From the NCBI GenBank assembly GCA_964546435.1, contig CAZJKJ010000005.1, forward strand, positions 30,737 to 94,736: DNA of 64,000 nt, written 5' to 3'. Below the pieces are notes generated by a model. The model saw only the letters and a list, made by a program, of their open reading frames with translations. It made no database searches and was not told where the DNA came from. The number at the start of each line of letters is the position of its first letter. Within the stretch, counting starts at the first letter, position 1. Origin of the DNA: CAYNST01 sp964546435. GTDB taxonomy: Bacteria; Pseudomonadota; Gammaproteobacteria; Pseudomonadales; Cellvibrionaceae. Positions 51,629-60,766 of this stretch are shown piece by piece. Made by a program: the position numbers and the translations under genes.

Positions 51629-52657
51629 ATGTCCGATCGGGCTCACGAGGGCAAGCAAGAGGGCGCCCCAATTTTTGTCGGCGTTGATGACGGCTACGCT
51701 GAAACCAAGGTGTGCCTGGGTGATGGTCGCAATGTGCGTATCCCCTCACAGCTAAAGGCTGGAAAGCTAAATCAGATCTCAATCAATGCCTCAGCTCTAA
51801 CGGCGTATGAGTATCAAACCGATGAGGGAAATTTCATTATCGGTGATATTCGAGAGACTGATCCGACTGAATTCGATGGGTACCCAGTCAGCGCGATGAA
51901 CCGCGTTGCGGTGGCCCATGCAATTCGCAAGGCCGGTGTGTCCGGCTGCGCATTGATGGTTTGTAGTGGGCTGCCGATCAAGAAATTCTACCGTAGCGGC
52001 AAAATCAATAAAGAGCTGGTTAATGCCAAGCGCAAAAACCTGTTGCGTGATGATGTTGTTGCGCTTGATGGCACGGAGCTTGCGCAAATCGTTAACCACG
52101 ATGTGATCTCCGAGGGGATTGCCGCCTGGATGGATCTCGTTCTTCGAAGAAACACTCACGGCAAGCTCGAATTTGATCGGGCGCTTGTCTCTGAGCGTGT
52201 AGCGATCATCGATATCGGGGGGCGCACCACTGATATTGCGGTTGTGAAGGACTGTAATCTCGATGAATCCCGCTCAAGCACAATCTATAGCGGCATGCTC
52301 GCGGTGCGTGAGGCGATTGCCCAGGCGATTGCTGATCGATACGAGATTTCACCGACCTCAGAGCTCATCAATTCCGTGATGAAAACCGGACACATAAAAC
52401 TCTGGGGAAAGCCGGTCAATATCACCGAGCTTATCGAGCAAGAAAAGCGCACCGTGGTCAGGCGCATTGAATCAGAAACCAAAAAGCGCCTGGGCGATGG
52501 CTCGGATCTTGACAAAGTGGTATTTGTCGGAGGTACGGTCAATGAGATTCAGGCGCACCTGGGATGCTGGTACCCGCAACAGATCATTGGCTCAGAGCCT
52601 GGATTTGCAAATGCGCGCGGGATGCAAAAATTTGCCGAAATGATGATGGGCCAATAG
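51629..52657 (+). CDS. parM: Actin-like plasmid segregation protein (ParM/StbA)
   Basis: This 342-residue protein belongs to the ParM/StbA actin-like ATPases. The phosphate-1 motif is FVGVDDGYAETKVC (about 15-28), phosphate-2 is VAIIDIGGRTTDIAVV (about 190-205), and the adenosine motif is VVFVGGTVNEI (about 296-306). Such proteins polymerise to push plasmid copies apart. AGAGG lies 8 bases upstream of the ATG. The next gene is the DNA-binding adaptor. The plasmid therefore has both a ParA-type and a ParM-type system. The centromere is not obvious in the 80 bases upstream. Confidence 0.88.
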   Translation: MSDRAHEGKQEGAPIFVGVDDGYAETKVCLGDGRNVRIPSQLKAGKLNQISINASALTAYEYQTDEGNFIIGDIRETDPTEFDGYPVSAMNRVAVAHAIRKAGVSGCALMVCSGLPIKKFYRSGKINKELVNAKRKNLLRDDVVALDGTELAQIVNHDVISEGIAAWMDLVLRRNTHGKLEFDRALVSERVAIIDIGGRTTDIAVVKDCNLDESRSSTIYSGMLAVREAIAQAIADRYEISPTSELINSVMKTGHIKLWGKPVNITELIEQEKRTVVRRIESETKKRLGDGSDLDKVVFVGGTVNEIQAHLGCWYPQQIIGSEPGFANARGMQKFAEMMMGQ

Positions 52658-52675
52658 GCCCAGGGGTTGGCAATT

Positions 52676-53260
52676 TTGAGCCGCAAACGCTACCAGGTTT
52701 CGCTTAGCGATAAATATCAGATCGATCAGCAGGTCATCGAGTTTTTGGAGCATCACCCACGAGGCAAGCGTCAAGAGGTGCTGCGCCAGCTCGTTATCGC
52801 AGGCTACGCGGTGACGGTTCGACACCAAAGCGATCGGGACGCGCTGCGCCAGGCGATCGACCCGGAGGATTTCCACAGAATGTTTGAGCTTTTCACCTCG
52901 TTCACAGAAAAATCAGCCGAGCTCTTTGCTGTCTCGCGCGCCAAGCAGGTGGACGCCTCGCGTGTGCCTGAGAGAGCCCAAATCTCCCAGGCGGGCGCCC
53001 CTGATGCCGAAGATGCCTCTTATAGCGAGCTGCCGGGCGCCTCGCTAACGCACCGCTACGGAAAGACCAAGGGGCAGATACTTGAGGATCTGCCCATGCC
53101 TGAGATCAGCGCGCAGCAAAATCTAAACGAGATTGAGCTCATTGACTGTGATCCGAAAATATACGCCATCGACACCGACTCCGAAGAGCAGCCGTGCGAG
53201 CAGGAAGGCGCCGAGGATGAGCCTGAAGATCCGCTTGCGATGCTGCTTCGAAAGATGTGA
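52676..53260 (+). CDS. ParR/StbB-like adaptor of the ParM system
   Basis: About 194 residues from the TTG at 52676, which has AGGGG ten bases upstream; the TTG three codons earlier overlaps that site. The N-terminus (SRKRYQVSLSDKYQIDQQVI, then RGKRQEVLRQLVIAGYAV) looks like a ribbon-helix-helix, the DNA-binding fold of ParR. The C-terminal 100 residues are acidic and disordered, ending in a short basic helix (AMLLRKM) of the kind ParR uses to touch the ParM filament. It lies 18 bases after parM. Assignment is from fold-like sequence plus position. Confidence 0.65.
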   Translation: MSRKRYQVSLSDKYQIDQQVIEFLEHHPRGKRQEVLRQLVIAGYAVTVRHQSDRDALRQAIDPEDFHRMFELFTSFTEKSAELFAVSRAKQVDASRVPERAQISQAGAPDAEDASYSELPGASLTHRYGKTKGQILEDLPMPEISAQQNLNEIELIDCDPKIYAIDTDSEEQPCEQEGAEDEPEDPLAMLLRKM

Positions 53261-53388
53261 GGTGCCCGATCGAGGCTATTTTAGAGTCACAAGCCTCATT
53301 GGGCCTTAGGCAGATTATCCAGTTGATTGACTAAAGCAATAAAATTGATAATAATATTAAAAGAATGTAGCACCGCGAGCGGATTAAC

Positions 53389-54663
53389 ATGGCATCGAAA
53401 AGTGACGGCGGACAAGAGGGATTTCTCTTTCTGATCATAGTTGTGATTGTGGCCGGGTATTTGTTTCTAAAATTCAACCCACAATACATCATCGGTGTCT
53501 GGCGCTGGATTAAGCTTATCGAGCTTGCGCCATTTTACTATATCGCCGAGTACCTGCCCTTTTACAAGGATATGGAAATACAAAAGGCGTTTCACTTTCT
53601 TGCCGAGCGCTCAGGCTCTGAGATCGCCCCGATTACGGTCGAGCGATTCGATCGGCGCTATATCGTCTGGATCACCTGGCTGCCGGCAGTGGCGCTCATT
53701 GGGTGGGGGCTGCGCCGCGCGCTCACCCAGGATACGATGAACAAGCGCTACGACATGGAGCAGCTTCTTGCGCGCGCCGCGCCGCTTTATCCGCACCTGC
53801 AGGAGTACGTGAGCGCGAACCCCGCCAAGCAGCCCCTTGTGTATAAGCGAAAGCAAAAAGAGACACACGTCTCGGCCATGGCGATCTCCCCGTACGATTT
53901 TGCCATCATGAGCCCGCCCCTCGGGCTTGAGCAGCAGGCTCGGCGAGATGCCTCGCTTCGCAATCCGATCTGGGACAAGTCCGATGGGTTTGACATTGAT
54001 CTGGCGGAGCGCGCCTTTAAGGCTCAGCTTGGTCGGCAGTACGCCGGAATCGAGAGCCTTAAAGACTATGAAAGACGGGTGTTTGACGCTCTGGTGTCGC
54101 GCCTTTCGGTCAATCAGGATGACAGGATGCGCATGTTTAAAACGATCTGCTACGTCGAGCTCGGCGTGAAGGGGGCGGTGCGCATTGAGCTGGCAAGTTT
54201 TGGGGCCGGTTATCGCGAGCTAAAACGGCTCTTTAAAGATCAGCTCAATACCCTTAAGGGCCGAAAAAAGGCTCTGGATAAACGCGCGTTCCTGTCAGAT
54301 ACCAACATATTCAAGCACCTTATGGACAATGAAAAGCTCTATGAAGATGCTTTTAAGCTCATCAGGGCCGAAGAGATCATGGGCGCTCACGCCTTTGTGC
54401 GGGTGGGGCTCATGGAGCTTTTGGATCGGGCACGAGACAGCGGGGTGTTTGCAAGCTCGGAGCTTAAGTGGGTCAAGGCCTATGATCGAACGCTGTGGTT
54501 TTGTCTATCAACGACCGGGCGCAAGGTGAGCTTTACGGAGTGTGCAGGTTGCATGGCGCACTGGTTGCTCGAAAGAACCGTGGGACGGGCTATTTCGCAC
54601 CCAGAGGTCACCGAGGCGGTACAGGGGCTGCACCGAGAGCTCTGTCCTGAGCGCCATCTTTAA
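53389..54663 (+). CDS. dotM: Coupling-complex protein DotM/IcmP (TrbA of IncI plasmids)
   Basis: This 424-residue protein matches DotM. Three membrane segments lie near residues 10-28, 42-58 and 88-106. The cytoplasmic domain contains YPHLQEYVSANPAKQPLVYK (about 134-153) and RAFKAQLGRQYAGIESLKDYE (about 208-228). The hallmark C-terminal segment is SELKWVKAYDRTLWFCLSTTGRKVSF then CAGCMAHW (about 360-395). DotM binds DotL in the type IVB coupling complex, which brings DNA and proteins to the channel. The start ATG has GCGAGCGG upstream. dotL follows 37 bases later. Confidence 0.9.
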   Translation: MASKSDGGQEGFLFLIIVVIVAGYLFLKFNPQYIIGVWRWIKLIELAPFYYIAEYLPFYKDMEIQKAFHFLAERSGSEIAPITVERFDRRYIVWITWLPAVALIGWGLRRALTQDTMNKRYDMEQLLARAAPLYPHLQEYVSANPAKQPLVYKRKQKETHVSAMAISPYDFAIMSPPLGLEQQARRDASLRNPIWDKSDGFDIDLAERAFKAQLGRQYAGIESLKDYERRVFDALVSRLSVNQDDRMRMFKTICYVELGVKGAVRIELASFGAGYRELKRLFKDQLNTLKGRKKALDKRAFLSDTNIFKHLMDNEKLYEDAFKLIRAEEIMGAHAFVRVGLMELLDRARDSGVFASSELKWVKAYDRTLWFCLSTTGRKVSFTECAGCMAHWLLERTVGRAISHPEVTEAVQGLHRELCPERHL

Positions 54664-54699
54664 TAAATAACCTCATAATAACCAAGAAGAAGCGACACA

Positions 54700-57282
54700 A
54701 TGTATAACACCGCAGTGCACGGGGTAACGGCCAACCAGGATCTGGCCCCAGGTCTTCTTAGTCGAGATACACGATCACTTCGCCAGAAATTCGGCTCCTT
54801 CTCGGAGGGCCCCGGCAGTGGGGTGATCGCGATCTGTATCGGTCTTGCCATCATGATCGCCTCGTGGGTGGGGTTTGCCGCGATTGCCGATCTTGGTATC
54901 GTAATCGGCCCTCTTTTCTGGCTTTACGCCCGCGGTAAGCGCCGGGCGGTCAGATATCGACGCCCCATGCAAAAAGGCCGCGGCGGGAAGATCGAAGGCG
55001 ATGGCCTTATGTACTTTGGTAACCCCATCGCCGAAAGTGGCGAGGTGTGGTTCAATAACAACGATCTTCGCACCCACATGCTTGTTTTTGGCTCGACCGG
55101 CTCGGGTAAAACGCGCTTTCTTCTGGGACTGCTGTATCAGGCGCTTATTTGCGGATCCGGGGCCATGTACGTTGACGGCAAGGGGGATAACACTGTTTGG
55201 TGGCTCGTCTACAGCCTGTGCAGAAGACTCGGCCGTGAAGATGATCTTCTGGTGATCAACTACCTGATTGGCGGGGAGACGAGCGTAAAGAAGGGCTCGG
55301 TGCACACAAAAATATCCAACACCAATAACCCCTTTGCACACGGTAGCGGCGAGCAGCTGCGATCGCTTCTGGTCGGTCTCATGCGAGAATCAGGCGGCGA
55401 TGGCGATATGTGGAAGGGGATGGCCTCAGCCATGATGGGCGGGCTCCTGAAGTGCCTTACGCATTTGCGAGACTGCGGCGAGATTAATCTTGATGTGGCG
55501 AAGATTCGTGAGTATTTGCCGCTTGATCAAATCGTTAAGCTTTCAATGCGCCCGGATTTGCCCTCAAACGCCCTGTCCCCTGTCAAGAAATACCTTGCCG
55601 AGCTTCCCGGGTACGTCGAGGAGGAGGCGATCCTCGGGCGGGTTAACCCGAAGGTGTATGAGCAGCACGGGTATCGGATCATGCAGTTCTCAGAGGTGCT
55701 AAGTGATCTTGAGGACACCTACGGACATATCTTCGGGGCGCCTCTTGGTGAGGTGGATTTTAAGGACGTTGTGTTTAACCGGCGCATTTTATTTGTGATG
55801 CTGCCTGCGCTTGAGAAAGACCCGGATGCGCTTGCCGGGCTCGGCAAGATGGTTGTGGCCGGGGTGCGCGCAGCGCTCGCCCCCGCGCTTGGGAACAAGG
55901 CGGAGGGGCTTAAGAGCGAAGTCATTGACCAAAAGCCAACCAACTCAAGCGTCCCCTTTGTGATGTTCCTTGATGAGTACGGCTACTACTCAGTCAAAGG
56001 CTTTGCGGTGGTTGCCGCTCAGGCACGAAGCCTTGGGGTGAGTGTGGTCTTTGCCGGGCAGGATTACCCGAGCTTTAAAAAGGGCTCCGAAGAGGAGGCT
56101 CAGGCAACGATCGCGAACACCAACATAAAAATCGCGATGAAGATCGAGGAGGAAGAAACGGCCGAGATCATGATCCGCCGGGGAGGAAAGGCTCGGGTGT
56201 CCTTAAGCGGGGGTGCTGAGCTTTCGGCCGGGGCGATCTCAAGCTATCGCGACAGCGGGGATGTGCGCTTTGATGAGCGCTCACGGATCGATCTTCGGGA
56301 TCTTGTTCGCCAAAAGCCGGGACAGGCCCACATCATCTTTGGCGATGAGCTCTCGCGGTGTGATCTGTTCTACGCCGATCCGTATGAGGTACGCGAGGGG
56401 TATCTGAACAAATTCATCATGGTTGAATTCCCTCAAAGATCAACGCTCGAATCGATCAGCGGCGCCTTTGACCGGCTGCAGGCGCTCTTTGATGAAAACC
56501 CCGAAAGAGCGGCCCGCGATGGGGTAGGCACGGCGATGGATGCGGGGGTTGTGCGCATTATTCAGGATTACAAGGCGGCAAGAGACAATGGTAGCGACCC
56601 CCAGATGGCTTGCGTTGTCGCAATCGGAATGATCGAGTGGCGAGCCAATCACAAGGATGAGCAGCTGATAGAGGAGTCTCGCGCCGAGCCAATGCCGTCA
56701 CGGCAGGCCGCGCGCACCGAAGCCTCCCCGGCTGCACCGGAGCCCGGACGTCCGGGCGCCCAGAGCGCCAATAGGCCTGTGGCGCTCAACGAGGAAGCCA
56801 AGGCGTCCTGGGATGATGTGAGTGATTTCATGTCCGCCTCCGCGAGCAAGGATCCCAATGGCGCAGGCGGTGCTACCTACGCCCAGGACATCTTTGATGA
56901 GCCTGATGAGCTACTTGAGACACTGGCAGATGATCGTATTGAGCAGGGCTCGGTCGCGAAGCAGGCGCGGGCGTACTCGGCCGAGTTTGAGCTCGCTTTA
57001 ACTCAGACCGTAGCACAGACAATTGAGGCGACCCTTGCGCACCCAATGTCCGCAACGATGAAGGAGGCGATTGAGCCGCGAAGCGTGCTTGCGCAGATCC
57101 AGAAAAACCGCGGCGATGCCGATGCGCAGGCCGAGGATGAGGCCGATCGGGCAATGGCGTTTTTGACAAGCGGGGCGCAGTACCCAAGCGAGCCCACGCC
57201 CAAGCGGGCAGAGCCTGCAACGATTGAAAGTCGTATTAACGATCTTCTGAACTCTCTGAACAAGAGTAAAGCCGGGGCTTAG
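54700..57282 (+). CDS. dotL: Type IVB coupling ATPase DotL/IcmO (TrbC of IncI plasmids)
   Basis: This 860-residue VirD4-like ATPase has two N-terminal membrane segments (about 41-60 and 62-78). Walker A is GSTGSGKT (131-138), and Walker B is in VPFVMFLDEYGYYS (about 415-428) with the FAGQD motif near 450. The last 260 residues are Ala/Glu/Asp-rich and probably disordered, the part that in DotL binds adaptor proteins for substrate choice. It pumps or feeds DNA to the conjugation channel. The pair dotM-dotL is the IncI/Dot-Icm order. No relaxase or channel genes are in the window, so they must lie outside it. Confidence 0.92.
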   Translation: MYNTAVHGVTANQDLAPGLLSRDTRSLRQKFGSFSEGPGSGVIAICIGLAIMIASWVGFAAIADLGIVIGPLFWLYARGKRRAVRYRRPMQKGRGGKIEGDGLMYFGNPIAESGEVWFNNNDLRTHMLVFGSTGSGKTRFLLGLLYQALICGSGAMYVDGKGDNTVWWLVYSLCRRLGREDDLLVINYLIGGETSVKKGSVHTKISNTNNPFAHGSGEQLRSLLVGLMRESGGDGDMWKGMASAMMGGLLKCLTHLRDCGEINLDVAKIREYLPLDQIVKLSMRPDLPSNALSPVKKYLAELPGYVEEEAILGRVNPKVYEQHGYRIMQFSEVLSDLEDTYGHIFGAPLGEVDFKDVVFNRRILFVMLPALEKDPDALAGLGKMVVAGVRAALAPALGNKAEGLKSEVIDQKPTNSSVPFVMFLDEYGYYSVKGFAVVAAQARSLGVSVVFAGQDYPSFKKGSEEEAQATIANTNIKIAMKIEEEETAEIMIRRGGKARVSLSGGAELSAGAISSYRDSGDVRFDERSRIDLRDLVRQKPGQAHIIFGDELSRCDLFYADPYEVREGYLNKFIMVEFPQRSTLESISGAFDRLQALFDENPERAARDGVGTAMDAGVVRIIQDYKAARDNGSDPQMACVVAIGMIEWRANHKDEQLIEESRAEPMPSRQAARTEASPAAPEPGRPGAQSANRPVALNEEAKASWDDVSDFMSASASKDPNGAGGATYAQDIFDEPDELLETLADDRIEQGSVAKQARAYSAEFELALTQTVAQTIEATLAHPMSATMKEAIEPRSVLAQIQKNRGDADAQAEDEADRAMAFLTSGAQYPSEPTPKRAEPATIESRINDLLNSLNKSKAGA

Positions 57283-57360
57283 GCGCACAAGGGGCCTAGC
57301 GCGAGGCGGCGCAGGGATCGCAGCTGTCTCACGCCAGGCCCGCCCAGTCAGGACACCTGA

Positions 57361-57389
57361 TTGACATCCTATATAATATTTGATATAAT
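57361..57389 (+). promoter_or_regulatory. Perfect-consensus sigma-70 promoter
   Basis: TTGACA (57361-57366), exactly 17 bases, TATAAT (57384-57389) with an extended TGA. It precedes the gene at 57421 by about 30 bases and should be very strong unless repressed. Confidence 0.85.
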
Positions 57390-57420
57390 ATACGCACAAA
57401 ATAGCTTTTCTGGTGACCGC

Positions 57421-58662
57421 ATGAGCGAAGTAAAAAAACCTTCCGGTGGATTTGTCTTCTACCCACAGGCTTACTGCCTCGGTAATGATGCGCACAGCTC
57501 GTACGCCATCGGCACCGCCGGGCGCGCGGGCGTTGCGTGTGTGGTGTATCTGCGCCCGAGCGAGTCATCCCTTGATGCGTCCCGAAACAGCTCAACCGCC
57601 CAAACCGTCCCGACGCTTATGGAGTTTGCCGAGCAGGGTCGACGTGCCAGAAACCCCTGCCTTGCGTCCCCGGAAAATGGCCCCGCAAACCCAGAGGGGA
57701 TGCTACTTATTGAACAGGCTACGCGCGCACGCGAGCTTGAGCCGCAGCACGGCGGGCTTGCGGTCTACATCGGGCGCTGGGCAAGTGTGCTTCGGGAGTC
57801 AAGCGAGATGCCCGTTGCCCTGACCGGTGCGGGCTATCTTGAGATCGGATTTGGGCGCGATAAGGATGGGGCGATTGAGGAGCTTAGCTCGCAGTACGCG
57901 CAGGTTGTCGATGCGATGATGCGCGCAGGTGCCGGCAATATGGTCGATCTTGAGCAGCGGCGCGATCAGCTTTACTGCCAGATCATGGAGCATCGAAAGA
58001 AGTGGTTTGTCGGTGTGCTCATCCAGGCCGAGCGCACCTTGAGCTTTGAGCCCGGGCAGGCCAACACCGGCGCGCTCACAGAGACTCTGGTGCGGATTCT
58101 TGCGCAAAATACCGTAAACGGTATGTACGGCGGGTCGATGATTCGTCTTCGGCAGGGCAATACCGTTCTTGGCGATTTTTGTCGCCCTTGCAATATGCAG
58201 TATGACTACGCAAAGGCCGAGGTTCCAAGCCCTCAGGTCATCGTTGATAAGTTCATGCGCTACGCAGGCAATAGCCTGGTCATGCACGCCGCTAAAAATG
58301 GCCTGTCCCTTGACATACTGCCGACCCAAAGAGTGAACTGTGGCTCTCGCGGGGCAGAAAAATATGGCAGGCAGATGCTTCTTGGAAACACCTCCAAGGT
58401 GCTGAAAACCTATGTTGATCGCTCCTTACATAATCAGCCCGGAGCAGATTACATCAAGTCCAACGGGTTCTTGTTCGCTAGGGTCGCCATGCGCCTTGCG
58501 GTGATCGGGCGCGGTAAGGTCGGGGAGGGTAACTGTCTTTTGAGCTCAATTCACGCCTACAGCGCCCCGATGGGAAATATATTCACAGTCGGAGTCGATG
58601 CAAAGCAGGCCTACCAGATGGATACCGATCAGGCCCGCCCCCGACAATCAAGCGCAGCGTGA
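57421..58662 (+). CDS. Large unknown protein, family member B
   Basis: About 413 residues from the ATG at 57421; earlier starts lie inside the promoter. It is homologous to the protein at 37534: EFAEQGRRARNPCLASPENGP and EGMLLIEQA (about 67-105), IGRWASVL (about 121-128), TQRVNCGSRGAEKYGRQML (about 302-320) and SIHAYSAPMGN (about 381-391) all align with the other copy. It lacks the long acidic tail of member A. It is soluble, and follows the coupling ATPase gene, so a role in DNA or protein substrate handling during transfer is possible. No known domain is recognised. Confidence 0.65.
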   Translation: MSEVKKPSGGFVFYPQAYCLGNDAHSSYAIGTAGRAGVACVVYLRPSESSLDASRNSSTAQTVPTLMEFAEQGRRARNPCLASPENGPANPEGMLLIEQATRARELEPQHGGLAVYIGRWASVLRESSEMPVALTGAGYLEIGFGRDKDGAIEELSSQYAQVVDAMMRAGAGNMVDLEQRRDQLYCQIMEHRKKWFVGVLIQAERTLSFEPGQANTGALTETLVRILAQNTVNGMYGGSMIRLRQGNTVLGDFCRPCNMQYDYAKAEVPSPQVIVDKFMRYAGNSLVMHAAKNGLSLDILPTQRVNCGSRGAEKYGRQMLLGNTSKVLKTYVDRSLHNQPGADYIKSNGFLFARVAMRLAVIGRGKVGEGNCLLSSIHAYSAPMGNIFTVGVDAKQAYQMDTDQARPRQSSAA

Positions 58663-58787
58663 TCTTTTTAGCCCCTCGCAATGCGGCACCGAGCCGCTCG
58701 CCGGCACATCGAAAGCGCACCTTGTGTCCGGCGAGATCTATGACATAATATAAATGTAATTATATGAGAATGACGGAAAGCTGAACT

Positions 58788-59144
58788 ATGAAACTGATAC
58801 CTTTTTTTCTCCTCCTGTTAGCGGGCTCGCTTGCCCACGCATCGCCCGAGTGCTATCGGGCGCCTGCGCAAAATGGCGTTGAGCTCGGTTTTGATAAGCA
58901 GCAGATGATTGCAAAGGGCCATGCCGATCTTGATAACCCGGCTATGGATCTTATTATGTGCGCTATTCAGGCAGGCTTTGACGGGCCGCACAAAATGATG
59001 AATGCCTGCGGCTGTGAGCGCGCGGTTAAATCCTCCTGCTCCTTTAAGATCAAGAACGGAAAGCCGGATATCTCCGCCGCTAAGGGGGTCGAGCTTGGTA
59101 TGTGCATGGTGTTTGCTCCGGTGTTCTTGCCATCGTTCTTTTAA
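58788..59144 (+). CDS. Small exported cysteine-rich protein
   Basis: This 118-residue protein has a signal peptide (MKLIPFFLLLLAGSLAHA, cleaved after residue 18) and six cysteines in the mature part (SPECYRAP, LIMCAIQAG, NACGCERAV, SSCSFKI, GMCMVFA), so it is probably disulfide-bonded in the periplasm. The C-terminus is hydrophobic (MCMVFAPVFLPSFF). Not recognised. The plasmid's DsbC-like isomerase could act on it. Own promoter: CATAAT/TAATAT near 58743-58750. Confidence 0.6.
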   Translation: MKLIPFFLLLLAGSLAHASPECYRAPAQNGVELGFDKQQMIAKGHADLDNPAMDLIMCAIQAGFDGPHKMMNACGCERAVKSSCSFKIKNGKPDISAAKGVELGMCMVFAPVFLPSFF

Positions 59145-59461
59145 TTTTAATGTGATCGTGACGGCGTCGCCCGCCTGGGCGCCTTCGCGACAGACTTAAT
59201 ATTCATGCAATACTATCCAATACAACCAGCCCCTGACGATGCCTGTAAGAGCTTAACGGCTGCGCCTGGCTCGCCACTGCCGGTCGCGGGCAACTGTCCA
59301 TGAACCTTATGCGCTGGCACCGCTCTTCGGGCGCGTCTCAAAGCCCGGGCCCATTATGATCGGCAATCGCATCTGGATCGACTGCATTGGCGCAGCGGCA
59401 AGCTACCGGCCTTACTTACCGGTGATCTTTTCACATCCCGCGATCTTTTCAGGCAGAGCCC
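59145..59461. other. 317-bp gap with a promoter-type box
   Basis: No supported gene. A GCGTCGCCCGCCTGGGCGCC hairpin-like stretch (59163-59183) may end the upstream gene. AATACTAT (59209-59216, context ATGCAATACTAT) matches the -10 boxes at 33166 and 37309 and points toward the gene at 59462, though it is 246 bases away. Confidence 0.5.
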
Positions 59462-60766
59462 ATGATATTTTTTTATTTAACTAGCCAGGAGACACCGGGG
59501 CAATTTCAGCTTAGGCGGCCCGACAAGACAGTGGCCAGCACACTGGTGGTGCATCTGGCATCTCTTAGCGAGCGGCAGATTATCCAAAGCGGCAAGGTGT
59601 ACCTTGCGCCCAAGCAGCTGCTCGGGGTCTTGCGATCGGCTATCGAGCAGAACGCCCCCAATGTCCTGGTGCGCATCATCGATGCTGCGAATCTACAAGA
59701 TGCGTTCGGCCAGACGGTGTTCCTCGGGCAAAGCAAGCTCGCACAGCGCCTGGAGGCTAAGCCTGCTGCGATCGCTACGTTTTTAGAGGCGATCGGGGAC
59801 AAACAAGATATTCATGCGTGTGTGCTTGATTCGCAACAACTTAGCCCAAGTGGCGAGATAATCCGCTCGGCGGTACTTAGCTACATCGCTCATGAGTTTA
59901 CCCAGCGCAGGCTCGCCGTACAGATCACCCGGTTTACCCTCGGGGTCACCAAAGATACCCTTGGTCTTATCCGGCAGCTGCCGGTGCTTGGTGCTGCTGC
60001 AGGCTACCCGGTGAGCATCGAGTCGCTTTCTCAGTATGATGCGATCTGGGTGGATGAGATTGATTCACAGATGATCGAGCGTGAAGACTTCTGCGTGTCA
60101 TCGCACCAGATGTACGCCGAAGCGTTTGGTCTTCGTCGATACGAGTTCGCCAATATCATTGCGCCCGATGGTGCATCGAGCCTGCAGCAGTGGCTCTCGG
60201 CGCAGCTTCCGGGGCCGGTCGATGAGCTCGTGTTTCTTGATATGACAGGGCTTGGCGAGGATATCTGCCGGGTCGAGGAGGAGATCACGCGCAAGCTTGG
60301 GCGGTGCCTGTACCTTGGCCTTGGGCCTGCGCCTGCCTCGATCGCATCGCGCTATGTTGATGTCAGCAAGTACACAGATGGCGAGGATCCGGTCGGCGCG
60401 AGCATTTGCGCAATAAGATGCAGCACCCTTGTGGTGACCAAAACCCCACTGCATGTTCATGTGAGTGACGGGCTGCGTAAGCCCTGCATTGCCCTAAGCG
60501 CATCAAGCGATCCATCTGCTGCCTATTCTCACTATCGCTTCGTGTTTCATGCCACACTTAATGCGCCCGAGGAGTCGGTTTCGAGCCTGCACGGCTCGCT
60601 TAACGATTACCGCCTTCTAAAAGAGGCCTGCATAACTGCGCGCGCGCAACCCGACACGGCCTCACGGCCTGCCGAAGCGACATGCGCCCGATCGCGAGCG
60701 CGGAAAATTGCCCTTGTGATGCTGCTTGTGCTTGTCGCAGCCGCCTCGGCGGCGCTTCTGCGATGA
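59462..60766 (+). CDS. Tail-anchored hypothetical protein
   Basis: This 434-residue protein is not recognised. There is no signal peptide, and a single hydrophobic segment at the very C-terminus (IALVMLLVLVAAASAALL, about 415-432) follows an arginine-rich stretch, so it should be inserted in the inner membrane with its bulk in the cytoplasm. The cytoplasmic part is mixed alpha/beta with GPVDELVFLDMTGLGEDICR (about 258-277). It is coupled by ATGA to the FimV-like gene. This suggests a pair acting across the inner membrane, perhaps for assembly of an envelope structure; that is inference. Confidence 0.6.
   Translation: MIFFYLTSQETPGQFQLRRPDKTVASTLVVHLASLSERQIIQSGKVYLAPKQLLGVLRSAIEQNAPNVLVRIIDAANLQDAFGQTVFLGQSKLAQRLEAKPAAIATFLEAIGDKQDIHACVLDSQQLSPSGEIIRSAVLSYIAHEFTQRRLAVQITRFTLGVTKDTLGLIRQLPVLGAAAGYPVSIESLSQYDAIWVDEIDSQMIEREDFCVSSHQMYAEAFGLRRYEFANIIAPDGASSLQQWLSAQLPGPVDELVFLDMTGLGEDICRVEEEITRKLGRCLYLGLGPAPASIASRYVDVSKYTDGEDPVGASICAIRCSTLVVTKTPLHVHVSDGLRKPCIALSASSDPSAAYSHYRFVFHATLNAPEESVSSLHGSLNDYRLLKEACITARAQPDTASRPAEATCARSRARKIALVMLLVLVAAASAALLR

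Noticed and set aside
53260..53388. Centromere or transfer origin in the gap before dotM
   Set aside because: AT-rich but without repeats or a recognisable nick site.
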